This document shows, one piece after another, positions 48,176 through 60,239 of a stretch of 64,000 nt of DNA. Position numbers and translations under genes: made by a program. The stretch spans positions 339,138-403,137 of the forward strand of contig JAHCAU010000003.1 of NCBI GenBank assembly GCA_019634715.1. Direction: 5' to 3'. Every line of letters starts with the position of its first letter. Position 1 is the stretch's first letter. The notes beneath the pieces were generated by a model, which worked only from the letters and a program-made list of their open reading frames with translations, ran no database searches and had not been told where the DNA came from. This DNA comes from Lysobacter sp. (GTDB lineage: Bacteria > Pseudomonadota > Gammaproteobacteria > Xanthomonadales > Xanthomonadaceae).

Positions 48176-48886
48176 TCAGTCGAGCAGGTCGCGCAGGCGA
48201 TAGGCGCCGGGATCGCGTCCGGCCAGCCGCGCTGCGGCATGCAGCGCCCCCCGGGCGAAGATGTCGCGGTTGGTGGCGCGATGGATCAGTTCGATCCGCT
48301 CGCCCTGCCCCGCGAACTGCACCAGGTGCTCACCGACGATGTCGCCCGCGCGCAGGCTGGCGTAGCGCGGGTCGGCACCACCGCGCTCGGCGGCGGCGCC
48401 CAGGGTCAGCGCCGTGCCCGAGGGCGCGTCCAGCTTGCGGGTATGGTGGGATTCGACGATGTCGCAGTCCCAGCCGGCCAGCACCCCGGCGGCGCGTTCG
48501 ACCAGATCCTCCAGCACGGCCACGCCGAGGCTGAAATTGGAGGCCCACAGCACCGGAATCTGCGCCGACGCCGCCTGCAGGACCGCACGCTGCTGCGCGG
48601 CGAGGCCGGTGGTCCCCGAAACGAAGGCCGCACGGCGTTTCGCGCACAGGGCGAGGATGCCGTCGAAGGCCACCGGCAGGCTGAAGTCGATGGCCACGTC
48701 GAAATCGGGCGCGGATGCGAGTTCGGCGACGGGATGGAAGGGCTGGCCGAGCAGGCCGGTTTCGGTCACGGGCGGCGCGACGGCGGCCGCCAGCGTCAGC
48801 GACGGCTGTTCAGCCATCAACCGCAGCAGCGTCTGCCCCATCCGACCGCTCGCACCGTGGATCAGGACACGGATGGGAGCATTCAT
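48176..48886 (-). CDS. dapB: 4-hydroxy-tetrahydrodipicolinate reductase
   Basis: NAD(P)H-dependent step of lysine and meso-diaminopimelate synthesis. The 236-residue protein has the Rossmann start [19 protein letters not shown], the catalytic [17 protein letters not shown] region with paired His and Lys, and the C-terminal [13 protein letters not shown]. It is somewhat shorter than the ~270-residue E. coli enzyme, as in other xanthomonads. It is divergent from the metal-hydrolase gene across a 127-base spacer. dapB-carA-carB is the usual order. Confidence 0.96.
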   Translation of the reverse strand: MNAPIRVLIHGASGRMGQTLLRLMAEQPSLTLAAAVAPPVTETGLLGQPFHPVAELASAPDFDVAIDFSLPVAFDGILALCAKRRAAFVSGTTGLAAQQRAVLQAASAQIPVLWASNFSLGVAVLEDLVERAAGVLAGWDCDIVESHHTRKLDAPSGTALTLGAAAERGGADPRYASLRAGDIVGEHLVQFAGQGERIELIHRATNRDIFARGALHAAARLAGRDPGAYRLRDLLD

Positions 48887-49013
48887 GCGCGTAAGCTACC
48901 GGGACGGCCACCGGGAGACAACAAATCCGGTCGGGTATGGATGGCCTGCGCCGCAGCGCGGGAAGACGCTCCAGGGGGGAACGGCTTCCACGCACATGCA
49001 CAGGAGCCATGCC

Positions 49014-49886
49014 ATGTCCGCACTCATGCCCACCCGGTCGTTTCGCGCGCCCCTGCAGACCGATATCCCGCGCCACTGGTTGCCGGCCAATCCGGCGCTC
49101 TCGGCGATCCTCAACATCTACACGGTGATCGTGCCGTCGAACGAAGCCTTCTACATCCGCACCCTGGCGCGCTGCCTGCCGAGCATCGAGGACCCCGCGC
49201 AGCTGGCCGCAGTCCGCGCCTTCATCCATCAGGAAGCCGAGCACGGCGTCGCCCACAAACGGTTCTGGCGCGTCCTCGACGCGCACGGCTACCGCTATCG
49301 CACGCTCGAACGCGTGGTCGATGCCCTGGCCTTCCGGTTGACCGAGCGCATCGCGCCGCTGTCGCTGCGCGTATCGATGGTCAGCTGCATCGAGCACATC
49401 AATGCCTTCATGGCCCACGAATTCCTCCGCCAGGGCATCCTGGCGGATGCGCATCCGGAAGTGCGGGCGATGATGGAATGGCATTTCGCCGAAGAGATCG
49501 AGCACAAGACGGTGGCGTTCGACGTACTGCGCGCGATTTCGCCGGGCCATGCGATGCGCCTGGCCGGCTGGCTGTCGACCACGTGCCTGTTCTACACGCT
49601 GATGACGCTTGGGATGCTGCTGTTCCTCGCGCAGGACGGCGCGCTCTGGCGCCTGTCGACGTGGCGCGGTCTGTGGCGGCACCTCGGACCCGGTCACAAC
49701 ATGGCGCGGCGCACGCTTCGCCATCTGTTCGCCTACCTGCGGCCCTCGTTCCACCCCTCGCGGCTGGACGACCGCGACCTCGCCGAAGCGGTGATCGCCC
49801 GCTACTCGCCGCCGCGGGGCGACTGGCTCGCGCCATCGACGCGCGGCGGTGTCCGCGCGGCGGACGCACCCGCATCGACCGGCTGA
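49014..49886 (+). CDS. Metal-dependent hydrolase family protein (PF10118-like)
   Basis: 290 residues, mostly helical. The N-terminal half is typical of this family: MPTRSFRAPLQTDIPRHWL, RAFIHQEAEHGVAHKRF, and EWHFAEEIEHKTVAFDVL. The E-x-x-H pairs and flanking Glu suggest a di-iron/ferritin-like four-helix metal site. A hydrophobic hairpin (~residues 182-210) suggests membrane association. The start ATG 49014 has CAGGAG upstream. The substrate is unknown; the family name is historical. Confidence 0.85.
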   Translation: MSALMPTRSFRAPLQTDIPRHWLPANPALSAILNIYTVIVPSNEAFYIRTLARCLPSIEDPAQLAAVRAFIHQEAEHGVAHKRFWRVLDAHGYRYRTLERVVDALAFRLTERIAPLSLRVSMVSCIEHINAFMAHEFLRQGILADAHPEVRAMMEWHFAEEIEHKTVAFDVLRAISPGHAMRLAGWLSTTCLFYTLMTLGMLLFLAQDGALWRLSTWRGLWRHLGPGHNMARRTLRHLFAYLRPSFHPSRLDDRDLAEAVIARYSPPRGDWLAPSTRGGVRAADAPASTG

Positions 49887-49905
49887 ACACGGCGAACGTT
49901 CGCTC

Positions 49906-49926
49906 ACTCGGGCGATCCGCCCGAGT
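49906..49926. terminator. Hairpin between convergent genes
   Basis: ACTCGGGCG and CGCCCGAGT form a perfect 9-bp stem around ATC in the 136-base gap between the metal-hydrolase gene and the transglutaminase gene. No T-tract; possible bidirectional transcription end. Confidence 0.5.
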
Positions 49927-50022
49927 CCGTCGCCTCGATGCCGCGCCCGGCGGCATCGGGCGCCGCCCGGTCCCGGCCCGGCACGGACAGGCAGGACGCG
50001 GGCGCCTGCCTCCCGACCAACG

Positions 50023-51918
50023 TCAGGGGACCTCGGCCCCCGGCCCCAGCACGACGACCTGGGCACGCAGGTTCTTCATGATCAGGCCCATCAGCCGGCC
50101 ATAGGCCGTGTTGTACTCGGCCGAGCACACCGGTCCGGGCGTCCGGTCGTCCAGCGTGCGGTCGATGATGAGCCGGTTGTCCTCGATGCGGTGCCGCGCG
50201 GTGTAGGTCACGGGCCCTTCGCTGAGGCTCACATCGGGCGGCACGGCCACGATGCGCAGCGAGGGAGCGAAGGTGTATTCATACGATTCTTCCGAACGCG
50301 CACCACTGCAATCGGTTTCGCCCGCGGGGCGCACCGGATCCGGCAACTGGGCGGACACGATCGAGGAGATCGACATCGGGTTCATGAACCACGGGGAGAC
50401 CGTGAACCCGCCGGGCAGAACGACCATGTCCGTGACGCGATAGTCGACATCCAGCGTGATCTGCTCGGGAACGGCTTCGGGGGCCTCGATGCGGACACTG
50501 CCGTCGGCGAGCATGCCCCCGGACCGGAAGTAGTCGCGCACCATGTCCTTGCGGGCGCGATCGCCGGCCTCGCGGAAGCTTTCCCGGGCCGCAACCGCCA
50601 TGCGCCCATTGATGTGGATGTTCACGCCGCCGTCCACGCTGCCATCCTCGGCGATCGCCAACCGCGCACGCATGCGCTGGCTGTCGTTGCCGCGCTGCGG
50701 CATCGGGGTGGCCGTGTCGTCGCGATAGCCGTGCACCAGCAGGACGCGCTTGCCAGCGACGGACGCCGGCAGGCTGCCGAACGGTTCGGTGGACGAGGTG
50801 GAATCCATGTAGAGGTCGAGCGCCGGCACGTAGGTGATGACGTGGTTGACCATCGATGCCACGGGCGTCTTCGGCAGCACATGCACGTTCCCGGCATTGA
50901 CCAGCGCCTGGGTGCTGTCGATGCCGCGCGCCTTGAGCAGCGCCTGCAGCAGCGTGGCATGGTCCTTGCAATCGCCCATGCGGTTGTCGAGGACCACGTC
51001 GAGGTCGCGCGGGACGACGGCGCCGAGGCCGATGCAGTTGCCGGCATAGGAAATCTCGCGCGACACCCACTCGTACAGGCGCCTGGCGATCTCGCGCGGC
51101 TCGCCGGCATCGCCCGAGATCTCGCTGGCCAGCGCCGCGATCCTCGGGGTGACCTCGGCCTTGGCGTCCGCGCGCTCGCCATAGGCCCGCGCGATGTCCG
51201 CATAACCCGGGAACGAGGAGAACGCGTACCCTGGATAACGTTCGATATCGAAGGTCCTGTCGCGCAACGTGTCCTGGTCGACCGGCGTCCGGTTCTGCCA
51301 CGCCCATTCGATCACCCGGCGGCCGCCTTCGACCCGGTTCCGCACTTCCTTCAGGTGCCAGGCCTGGTGGCTCGCGCGCAGCGACGCCGGCGCGTCGATC
51401 ACGACCCGGACGTCACCGTAATAGCGCGCCGGACTGAAGCTGTCGATCACCGAGAAGTGCCCGTCGAACATCGGCGCCTTCGCGGTGAGGCGATAGCGCA
51501 GCACCGTCGTGTCGCCGACGGCCAGTTCCGGGAAGACCACCGTGAGGCGGGAGCGGTCGGAGTAGATCGGCGAATCGCCGGCCCGTCCCTGGTTGCTGCT
51601 CACCTGGAAATTGCCGGGAGGCACGGGCACGCGGCGGCCATCGGGCTTGAGCGTGTAGGCTTCGAGGACGTCGGCCTGCTGGATGCTCGTGCTGTAGCCG
51701 ATCGAACTGTCCTTGGCGAAGGACAGGCCGCTGGATTTCAGCACCTTGATCGCGGTCTCGACCGTCTCGACGTAGCGCCCATCGGCTTCGATCGCGTAGG
51801 CGTGGTGCTGGCGCTCGATCCGCACCGGCCAGTCCTCGGGGGAGGCCGCGGCCATGGGCGGGAACAGCGCCGACAACACGAGGCCGAGGAAGGCGGCCGT
51901 CGACTGGAATGCGTGCAT
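50023..51918 (-). CDS. Exported transglutaminase-like protein (DUF3857/DUF3858 type)
   Basis: 631 residues with a signal peptide (MHAFQSTAAFLGLVLSALFP ... AAA). An N-terminal DUF3857 beta-domain (~residues 30-210) precedes a transglutaminase-like core with Cys in NRMGDCKDHATLLQALL, His in MVNHVITYV and Asp in LYMDST, the papain-like triad. A C-terminal beta-domain (~430-610) follows. Such proteins are found near envelope or peptidoglycan genes in many proteobacteria but lack a defined substrate. Here the gene stands alone between a convergent hydrolase and tyrA. Confidence 0.85.
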   Translation of the reverse strand: MHAFQSTAAFLGLVLSALFPPMAAASPEDWPVRIERQHHAYAIEADGRYVETVETAIKVLKSSGLSFAKDSSIGYSTSIQQADVLEAYTLKPDGRRVPVPPGNFQVSSNQGRAGDSPIYSDRSRLTVVFPELAVGDTTVLRYRLTAKAPMFDGHFSVIDSFSPARYYGDVRVVIDAPASLRASHQAWHLKEVRNRVEGGRRVIEWAWQNRTPVDQDTLRDRTFDIERYPGYAFSSFPGYADIARAYGERADAKAEVTPRIAALASEISGDAGEPREIARRLYEWVSREISYAGNCIGLGAVVPRDLDVVLDNRMGDCKDHATLLQALLKARGIDSTQALVNAGNVHVLPKTPVASMVNHVITYVPALDLYMDSTSSTEPFGSLPASVAGKRVLLVHGYRDDTATPMPQRGNDSQRMRARLAIAEDGSVDGGVNIHINGRMAVAARESFREAGDRARKDMVRDYFRSGGMLADGSVRIEAPEAVPEQITLDVDYRVTDMVVLPGGFTVSPWFMNPMSISSIVSAQLPDPVRPAGETDCSGARSEESYEYTFAPSLRIVAVPPDVSLSEGPVTYTARHRIEDNRLIIDRTLDDRTPGPVCSAEYNTAYGRLMGLIMKNLRAQVVVLGPGAEVP

Positions 51919-52032
51919 GGAATCCTCTCGTCCGTGGATGGGGGATGGAGTGTCCCCCCGTTCTGTGAAGACGACGCGAAGTCTACCGGCGGCCGCAGGC
52001 GGAGGACAGGTCGCGCAGGCGCACGGCGATGC

Positions 52033-53142
52033 TCAGGCGATCGGTCGCCCCAGCCCCGAGGTTTCGATGTCCCGCGCGGCGGCATCGAGCGCGGCCCGGT
52101 CCTGGTCGGCGCGGAAGCCGAAGCGGAAATGCACGTCGCCGGCCGGCGTGCGCGAGGAATGGATCGACGAGAGGCTCACGCCGTGGCGCTCGAAGATCTC
52201 CAGCAGCGCGCGCAGCGAGCCCGCGCCGTCTTCGGGCAGGTGGACGGCGAGCGATGGCGATTCGAGCAGGTCGCCCAGCAGATAGCCGATGCGCTCGAAG
52301 GCGTGGTTGCCTTCGGACAACACGTCCGCGCCGTAGGCATCGCGGCTTTCGTGCAGGAAACGCGTGCGGAACGCCGTGCGCGCGTCCTCGCCGCCGTCTC
52401 GCACCAGGTCGCGCAGGCTCGCGAGCGCGTCGACCAGCCGGTCGAGCATCTCCGGCACGTGCGGGTTGTCGAACTGGATGTCTTCGTAGATCTGCGGGTT
52501 GAGCGAGAGGATCCGGGCGACGATGGCATGGTCCATCTCGAACGAGGCCGTGCGCATCGGCAGCAGCGAGGCCGGCGGGCCGAGGCTGCCGGCGAAACCG
52601 CGGACCACGCCTGCCTGGGCGAGATGGGTCGCGTGCACCATGGCCTGGACCAGCGTCATCGCGCGATCGTGATGTTCGGCGGACACGCGCACGGTCTCGG
52701 CCTCCAACGCGGCCAGGAGATCGTCCAGCCAGGCACGCCAGCGATCGAGACGGGCTTCGCAGACGACCAGCACGCGTCCTTTCAGGGTCGGCGACTTCGG
52801 CGGCGCGGTCATCGGATGCAGGCCGACGACCTCGGCCTGCGAGCGGCACATCGCCGCGACCGGTGCCTGCTTGATCGAAGTGACATCCAGCCAGAGGCGT
52901 CCGCGCTCGCGTCCGGCCGAGCGCGCGACACAGTCGCCGATGATCGCCACGGTGTGCCGGATCGGCGCCGTGAACAGCAGCACGTCCGCGGCATCCAGCA
53001 CATCGTCGAGCGATTCGCTGGCTGGATCGGCCGGGTCGTAGCCAATGACCTTCGAACCCATGCGCTGCTCGAAGAACCGCCGCAGCCAGCGGCCGTAGGC
53101 GCCCTGGCTGCCGACGAGACCGATCACTGGCGTGGATGACAT
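52033..53142 (-). CDS. tyrA: Prephenate dehydrogenase with C-terminal ACT-like domain
   Basis: 369 residues. The N-terminal Rossmann region begins VIGLVGSQGAYGRWLRRFF (a variant of G-x-G-x-x-G, with Q replacing the usual G). VTSIKQAP, VGLHPMTAPP, and the helical domain EHHDRAMTLVQAMVHATHLA are the family's substrate-binding and catalytic parts. The C-terminal ~75 residues (GSLRALLEIFERHGVSLSSI) look like an ACT domain for tyrosine feedback. It converts prephenate to 4-hydroxyphenylpyruvate. ATG 53142 is supported by GGAG upstream. Confidence 0.9.
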   Translation of the reverse strand: MSSTPVIGLVGSQGAYGRWLRRFFEQRMGSKVIGYDPADPASESLDDVLDAADVLLFTAPIRHTVAIIGDCVARSAGRERGRLWLDVTSIKQAPVAAMCRSQAEVVGLHPMTAPPKSPTLKGRVLVVCEARLDRWRAWLDDLLAALEAETVRVSAEHHDRAMTLVQAMVHATHLAQAGVVRGFAGSLGPPASLLPMRTASFEMDHAIVARILSLNPQIYEDIQFDNPHVPEMLDRLVDALASLRDLVRDGGEDARTAFRTRFLHESRDAYGADVLSEGNHAFERIGYLLGDLLESPSLAVHLPEDGAGSLRALLEIFERHGVSLSSIHSSRTPAGDVHFRFGFRADQDRAALDAAARDIETSGLGRPIA

Positions 53143-53199
53143 CGCGCGTGCTCCGGGGAAGGCCGGGCGAGCATGCGTGCGCGGACGCCTCCAATGCAA

Positions 53200-53224
53200 G
53201 ACGCCCGCCGGAAAGGCGGGCGTC
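53200..53224 (-). terminator. Terminator of the dnaK-dnaJ transcript
   Basis: GACGCCCGCC and GGCGGGCGTC form a perfect 10-bp stem around GGAAA, 28 bases after the dnaJ stop. A weak TTGCATT follows on the minus strand. Confidence 0.75.
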
Positions 53225-53252
53225 GAGCGGTGCGATGCGCGGACCGGTTCGC

Positions 53253-54374
53253 TCAGGAGGTCATCCGCTCCCAGAAGCTCTTCACGCCGTCCATGAAGGT
53301 GCTCGAACGCGGCGAGTGCCGCTTGGCCTCCTCGCCGACGAAGGTGGCCTCGAACTGCTCGAGCAGCTCGCGCTGGTGCGAGGTCAGGTTGACCGGGGTC
53401 TCGACGACGACGCGGCAGTAGAGATCGCCGGTGCTGCGGCTGCGCACCGAACGCACGCCCTTCTCGCGCAGGCGGAAGACCTTGCCGGTCTGGGTCTCGG
53501 CCGGGATGCGGATCTCGGCCTCGCCGCCCAGCGTCGGCACGCGCACGGTGTCGCCGAGCGCGGCCTGCGAGATGCGGATCGGCACTTCGCAGTGCAGGTC
53601 GTCGCCATCGCGCTGGAAGATGTCGTGCTCGCGCACGCGCACATCCACGTACAGGTCGCCCGCCGGCGCACCGGCCGGGCCGGCCTCGCCTTCGCCAGAC
53701 AGGCGGATGCGGTCACCGTTGTCGACGCCCGCCGGAATCTTCACCGACAGGATCTTCTCTTCTTCCACGCGACCGGCGCCCCGGCAACTCTTGCAGGGCG
53801 ACACGATGCGCTTGCCGCTGCCGCCGCAGTGCGGGCACGGCTGCTGCATCGCGAAGATGCCGCGCTGGAAACGCACCTGGCCGCGTCCCTGGCAGGTGGC
53901 GCAGGTCTCGACCTTGCCGTCCTCCGACCCGCTGCCCTTGCAGGGCTTGCAGTCGACGAGGGTCGGGATCTCGATGCGCTTCTCGACGCCGGCGACCGCC
54001 TCTTCGAGATCCAGTTCCATCACGTAGCCGATGTCGGCGCCGCGACGCGGACCGCGCGCTCCGCCGCCACCGAAAATGTTGCCGAAGATGTCGCCGAAGA
54101 TGTCGTTGATGTCGGCGCCATGCCCGCCGCCGCCCCCACCCATGCCGTGCTCGAACGCAGCATGGCCGTGCGCGTCGTAGGCCCGGCGCTTGTTCGCGTC
54201 GGACAGCACTTCGTAGGCTTCCTTCGCTTCCTTGAACGAGGCCTCGGCGGTGGCGTCGTCCGGATTGCGGTCCGGATGGAACTTCATCGCCAGCCGGCGA
54301 TACGCCTTCTTCAGCTCGTCCTCGCCGGCATTGCGGGCCACGCCCAGGACTTCGTAGTAATCGCGTTTGCTCAT
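53253..54374 (-). CDS. dnaJ: Hsp40 co-chaperone DnaJ
   Basis: Stimulates DnaK ATPase and presents unfolded clients. The 373-residue protein has the J domain with HPD in [11 protein letters not shown], a Gly/Phe-rich region ([20 protein letters not shown]), and four zinc-finger CxxCxGxG repeats ([32 protein letters not shown]), then the C-terminal client-binding domain. It is 121 bases downstream of dnaK, a gap filled by a nested inverted repeat. Confidence 0.98.
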   Translation of the reverse strand: MSKRDYYEVLGVARNAGEDELKKAYRRLAMKFHPDRNPDDATAEASFKEAKEAYEVLSDANKRRAYDAHGHAAFEHGMGGGGGGHGADINDIFGDIFGNIFGGGGARGPRRGADIGYVMELDLEEAVAGVEKRIEIPTLVDCKPCKGSGSEDGKVETCATCQGRGQVRFQRGIFAMQQPCPHCGGSGKRIVSPCKSCRGAGRVEEEKILSVKIPAGVDNGDRIRLSGEGEAGPAGAPAGDLYVDVRVREHDIFQRDGDDLHCEVPIRISQAALGDTVRVPTLGGEAEIRIPAETQTGKVFRLREKGVRSVRSRSTGDLYCRVVVETPVNLTSHQRELLEQFEATFVGEEAKRHSPRSSTFMDGVKSFWERMTS

Positions 54375-54378
54375 GGAC

Positions 54379-54492
54379 GGGAATGGGGAGTCGGGAATGG
54401 GGGATCGTTGAAGGGCAGGAAATACGGAGGGCGCCGAAAACCGGAAAAGCCGGGACGCACCCGGCTCTTCCGATTCCCGATTCCCTATTCCC
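54379..54492. repeat. Nested inverted repeat between dnaK and dnaJ
   Basis: The outer arms are 20 bases each (54379-54398 and 54473-54492), built from GGGAAT-type units (GGGAATNGGGANTCGGGAAT), with 18 of 20 bases complementary. Inside, CCGGAAAAGCCGGG pairs with CCCGGCTCTTCCG (about 54441-54471). In RNA this makes a long two-level hairpin spanning the whole dnaK-dnaJ gap. The GGGAATCGGGAAT unit is a dispersed intergenic repeat type in xanthomonads. Confidence 0.8.
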
Positions 54493-54495
54493 GAT

Positions 54496-56421
<1,926 letters not shown>

Positions 56422-56475
56422 GACGGGATTCTCCGAGTCTGTGATTTTGGGGCGGTCGTGCCGCCGATGCTTCGT

Positions 56476-56503
56476 ATGTATGGCGCGGCGACCGGGTTTC
56501 AAG
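56476..56503 (-). promoter_or_regulatory. Heat-shock (sigma-32) promoter of dnaK
   Basis: On the minus strand CTTGAAA (56503-56497), 13 bases, then CCATACAT (56483-56476). The first matches the sigma-32 -35 element exactly; the second is close to CCCCATnT. It lies in the 170-base grpE-dnaK gap. Confidence 0.75.
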
Positions 56504-56591
56504 CACCGTTCGCCGCGGTCGCCGGGGCTTTCAGCCGCGATTCGCCGTTCCGGCGTCCCCTCGCGGCTGCCGCCGGCAGCCTCGCAATGCG

Positions 56592-57125
56592 TCAGTCCTG
56601 CTTCGCCACCACCACCAGCGCCGGGCGCAGGAGGCGGTCGTTGAGCAGGTAACCCTTCTGGAAGGTCTGCGCGACCGCACCCGGGGCGACACCCTCCGGC
56701 GCGTCGATCATGCTCATCGCCTGGTGCTGCTCCGGGTTGAAGGTCTCGCCCGGCGCGGGCGCCACGGCGGCCAGGCCGTTGGCCTCGGCGATGCGCTGCA
56801 GCTGGCGCAGGGTCAGTTCCATGCCGGCGCGCAGCGGGTCGCCCTCGGGGGCGGCGGCGAGGCCGGCTTCCATGCTGTCGAACAGCGGCAGCAGGTCGCC
56901 GAGCAGGCGCTCGTTGGCGAACTTGCGGGCCATCTCGACCTCGCGGGCCAGGCGCTTGCGCTGGTTGTCGAGGTCGGCGCGCTCGCGCAGGGATTCGGCG
57001 CGGAGCTGCTCGAGTTCGGCCCTGAGGCTCTCGATCATCGCCTCCGGGGTGTCCGCAACGGCCTCGTTGGCGGCGGCGGTGTCGCCCTGGGGCTGGGCGT
57101 CCTGTGAAGTCTGGTCTTGGGTCAT
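56592..57125 (-). CDS. grpE: Nucleotide exchange factor GrpE
   Basis: 177-residue homodimeric exchange factor for DnaK. A Gln/Ala-rich N-terminal tail leads to a long coiled coil (~residues 28-85: [31 protein letters not shown]) and the DnaK-binding beta-domain ([17 protein letters not shown] and [18 protein letters not shown]). The start ATG 57125 ([11 protein letters not shown]) gives the family length. It lies 73 bases after hrcA, the usual hrcA-grpE-dnaK-dnaJ order. Confidence 0.97.
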   Translation of the reverse strand: MTQDQTSQDAQPQGDTAAANEAVADTPEAMIESLRAELEQLRAESLRERADLDNQRKRLAREVEMARKFANERLLGDLLPLFDSMEAGLAAAPEGDPLRAGMELTLRQLQRIAEANGLAAVAPAPGETFNPEQHQAMSMIDAPEGVAPGAVAQTFQKGYLLNDRLLRPALVVVAKQD

Positions 57126-57198
57126 GTCCGGTCCGATGGCGGGCGATGGGAAGGGAAACCCCGCCGACCGCCGAGGGATGGGGACACGTTCGCGGGAA

Positions 57199-58284
57199 TC
57201 AAGGGCCGCCGGATCGGGTGGCGTCATCCGGGCCCAGCGCCTGGCTGAGCACGCTGGCGGCGGCCTCGACCACCGGGATCACCCGGTCGTAGGCCATGCG
57301 CGTCGGGCCGATCACGCCGAGCACGCCCAGAGTCCGGCCGGCGGCGCCGTAGGGCGCGGTGACCAGCGACACCCCGTCCAGCGGGGCCATGCCGGTTTCC
57401 TCGCCGATGAAGATCCGCACGCCCGGCGCGCGCAGGGTGCGTTCGAGCACCTGCAGGATCTCGCGCTTGCTGGCGAAGGCTTCGAACAGCTCGCGGAGGC
57501 GGTCGAGGTCGGACAGGTCCTGCACGCCGATCAGCCGGGTCTGCCCTGCGACGAGCATGTCCTCGGCGTCGCTGGCCAGGGCCTGGTCGGCCAGTTCCAG
57601 CGCCCGGGTCATCATCAGTTCCATTTCCTGCCGGGCGCTGCGCAATTCGGCCAGCAGCAGGGCCCGGGCCTCGGCCAGCGGACGCCCGGCGAAATGGGTG
57701 TTGAGATAATTGGCGATCCGCTCCAGCTCGCCCGGCTCGTAACTCCGGCGCGCCTGCAGGATGCGGTTCTGCACGTCGTTGTCGGCGAAGACCAGAATGG
57801 CCAGCACCCGCTGGCCGTCCAGCGGCACGAAATCGACGTGCTTGAACGCAAACTGCTCGCGCTTGGGCACGCTGACCACGCCGACGAAATGGGTCATCGC
57901 AGAGACCAGCTCCGAGGCGCTGCCCAGCAGGCTCTGCGTGCCGGCACCGGGCGCCAGTTCCGCGCGCAGCCGGCCCAGCTCTCCGTCGGCCAGCGGCTTG
58001 ATCTGCAGCAGGCTGTCGACGAACACCCGGTAGCCCTGCGCGGTCGGGACGCGTCCGGCCGAAGTGTGCGGCGCTGCGAGCAGGCCCACGTCCTCCAGCT
58101 CGGCCAGGATGTTGCGGATGGTCGCCGGACTCACATCCAGGCCCGCGTGCCGCGCCAGGGTCTGCGAACCCACCGGCTCGCCGTCGCGGATATAGCGCGA
58201 GATCAGCGTGCGCAGCAGCAGGCGCGCACGCGGGTCGAGCACGAGCGGATCGGAGCCGGGGTCGGACGGGCGGTTCATGCCCAT
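57199..58284 (-). CDS. hrcA: Heat-inducible transcription repressor HrcA
   Basis: 361-residue repressor that binds CIRCE operators, with GroEL as folding partner. The N-terminal winged helix has [20 protein letters not shown] and [37 protein letters not shown] follows, then the GAF-like and dimerisation domains, ending with [17 protein letters not shown]. The ATG at 58284 is followed two codons later by another (58278). I noticed no CIRCE element in the window, so HrcA probably acts elsewhere (for example on groESL). Confidence 0.96.
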   Translation of the reverse strand: MGMNRPSDPGSDPLVLDPRARLLLRTLISRYIRDGEPVGSQTLARHAGLDVSPATIRNILAELEDVGLLAAPHTSAGRVPTAQGYRVFVDSLLQIKPLADGELGRLRAELAPGAGTQSLLGSASELVSAMTHFVGVVSVPKREQFAFKHVDFVPLDGQRVLAILVFADNDVQNRILQARRSYEPGELERIANYLNTHFAGRPLAEARALLLAELRSARQEMELMMTRALELADQALASDAEDMLVAGQTRLIGVQDLSDLDRLRELFEAFASKREILQVLERTLRAPGVRIFIGEETGMAPLDGVSLVTAPYGAAGRTLGVLGVIGPTRMAYDRVIPVVEAAASVLSQALGPDDATRSGGP

Positions 58285-58533
58285 CGATATAGGCGCTGGC
58301 GTCGCCATGCGCAAGCTTGGCCGGCCCTGCTGCCTCGCACGGACATCGGTCGGCCCATTGTCTCGACCGGTGAGACGGGTCTCGGGTCGAATGCCTCGCA
58401 CGCACCCGGCACGGCCGGAACGCGCGGCGCTCCGCATGTCCTGCGGCGACATCCCCACGTCGCAGGAGGCCAGCCCCGCGTTCCGGCCGCCGCCGCGGTC
58501 GGCCTGTCGCACTTTTGATGCACAATCCGCCCC

Positions 58534-60201
58534 ATGCTGACACGCCTCACGCTTCGCGACTTCGCCGTCGTCGCCTCCACTGAACTCGAATTCGGCCCCG
58601 GAATGACCGTCATTTCCGGCGAAACCGGCGCTGGCAAGTCCCTGCTGGTCGACGCCCTGGGTTTCCTCTCCGGCATGCGCGCCGACAGCGGCATGGTCCG
58701 CCACGGCGCCGAACGCGCCGAGCTCAATGCCGAGTTCGACCTGCGCGACAGACCGGAGGCGACGGATTGGCTCAAGGACCAGGAGCTCGATGACGACCGG
58801 GCCTGCCAGCTGCGCCGCACCCTGCGCTCCGACGGCGGTTCCCGCGCCTGGATCAATGGCCGCCCGGTCACCGTGGCGCAGCTCGCCGAGCTGGCCGGGC
58901 TGCTGGTCGAGATCCACGGCCAGCACGAACACCAGGCGCTGCTGTCGAAGGCCAGCCAGCTCGAACTGCTCGACGCCTACGGTCGCCACGCGCCGGCATT
59001 GAAGGCCGTGCGCGAGACCGCCGATGCCTGGACGGCCCTGCGCCGCGAGCGCGACGCGCTGGTCCGCGCCGGCGATGTGAGCGACCGCATCGAACTGCTC
59101 GACCACCAGTGGCGCGAACTGGACAAGGAGACGCTGGAACCGGCGTCGATCGCCGAACTCGCCGCCGACCACCGCCGCTTCGCCAACGCCGCCGGCCTGA
59201 TCGACACCTGCGAACGCGCCCTCGCCCGCCTCGAAGGCGACGATGCGCCCTCGTTGCTGCAGACCGTGCAGCACCTGCGCGGCGAGATCGCCCGCGCCCG
59301 CAACGACGAACCGCGCCTGGGCGAGGTCGACGGCATGCTCGACGCCGCGGCGATCCAGATCGACGAGGCCACGCGCCTGCTGCAGCGCATCCGCGACGAC
59401 CTCGACCTGGATCCCGAGCGCTTCGAGGCGCTGGAGGATCGGCTCGGGCGCCTGCACGAACTCGGCCGCAAGCACCGCGTGCCCGCCGAGTCGCTGCACG
59501 AAGTCCGGGACCGCATCGCGACCGAGCTGGATGCCCTGCGCCACGCCGGCGAGCGCCTGACAGGGCTGGACGACGAGATCGAGGCCGCCGCCGCCCGCTG
59601 GCGAGAGGCCGCCGCCAGCCTCAGCGCGGCGCGGCGCGAAGCTGCGCAGAGCCTCTCGCAGGCGACCACCGCGCTCATCACCGACCTCGGCATGGGCGGC
59701 GGACGCTTCGAGATCGCGCTCGAGTCGATCGAGGACGGTCGCCCCGACCCGCAGGGCGCCGAGCGCGCGGAATTTCTGGTCTCGGCCAACGCCGGCCAGC
59801 CGCCGCGCCCGCTGCGCAAGGTCGCCTCCGGCGGCGAACTGTCGCGCATCTCGCTGGCGATCGAAGTCGCCGCGCTCGGCCTGGACGCCGTGCCGACCAT
59901 GGTCTTCGACGAAGTGGACTCCGGCATCGGCGGCGCCGTGGCCGAGATCGTCGGCCAGAAGCTGCGGGCGCTGGGCGCGAAGCGCCAGGTCCTGTGCGTG
60001 ACCCACCAGCCGCAGGTCGCGGCCCAGGGCCATGCGCATTACCGCGTCAGCAAGGCTGAAGCCGACGGCATGACCCAGAGCGCGGTGCGCCGCCTCGACG
60101 CGAAGGAGCGCCAGGAAGAACTGGCGCGCATGCTCGGCGGGGTGGAAGTCAGCAAGGAAGCCCGCGCGGCGGCGAAGCGGCTGCTGGAAAACGTGGCCTG
60201 A
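58534..60201 (+). CDS. recN: DNA repair protein RecN
   Basis: SMC-like ATPase of double-strand break repair. The 555-residue protein has an N-terminal Walker A (SGETGAGKSLLVDAL), a central coiled coil (~residues 150-370), the ABC signature KVASGGELSRISLAIE, and the Walker B TMVFDEVDSGIGG, then the H-loop CVTHQPQVAAQGH. It is divergent from hrcA across 249 bases, a common arrangement. No SOS box of the TTAGTANTACTAA type is apparent upstream. Confidence 0.97.
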   Translation: MLTRLTLRDFAVVASTELEFGPGMTVISGETGAGKSLLVDALGFLSGMRADSGMVRHGAERAELNAEFDLRDRPEATDWLKDQELDDDRACQLRRTLRSDGGSRAWINGRPVTVAQLAELAGLLVEIHGQHEHQALLSKASQLELLDAYGRHAPALKAVRETADAWTALRRERDALVRAGDVSDRIELLDHQWRELDKETLEPASIAELAADHRRFANAAGLIDTCERALARLEGDDAPSLLQTVQHLRGEIARARNDEPRLGEVDGMLDAAAIQIDEATRLLQRIRDDLDLDPERFEALEDRLGRLHELGRKHRVPAESLHEVRDRIATELDALRHAGERLTGLDDEIEAAAARWREAAASLSAARREAAQSLSQATTALITDLGMGGGRFEIALESIEDGRPDPQGAERAEFLVSANAGQPPRPLRKVASGGELSRISLAIEVAALGLDAVPTMVFDEVDSGIGGAVAEIVGQKLRALGAKRQVLCVTHQPQVAAQGHAHYRVSKAEADGMTQSAVRRLDAKERQEELARMLGGVEVSKEARAAAKRLLENVA

Positions 60202-60239
60202 TCGCCCATCCGGGCTTTTCCGTCGCGCCGGGGCGCGAC

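Noticed and set aside
58285..58533. CIRCE operator or SOS box between hrcA and recN
   Set aside because: I searched by eye for TTAGCACTC/GAGTGCTAA and TTAGTANTACTAA-like sequences and found neither.
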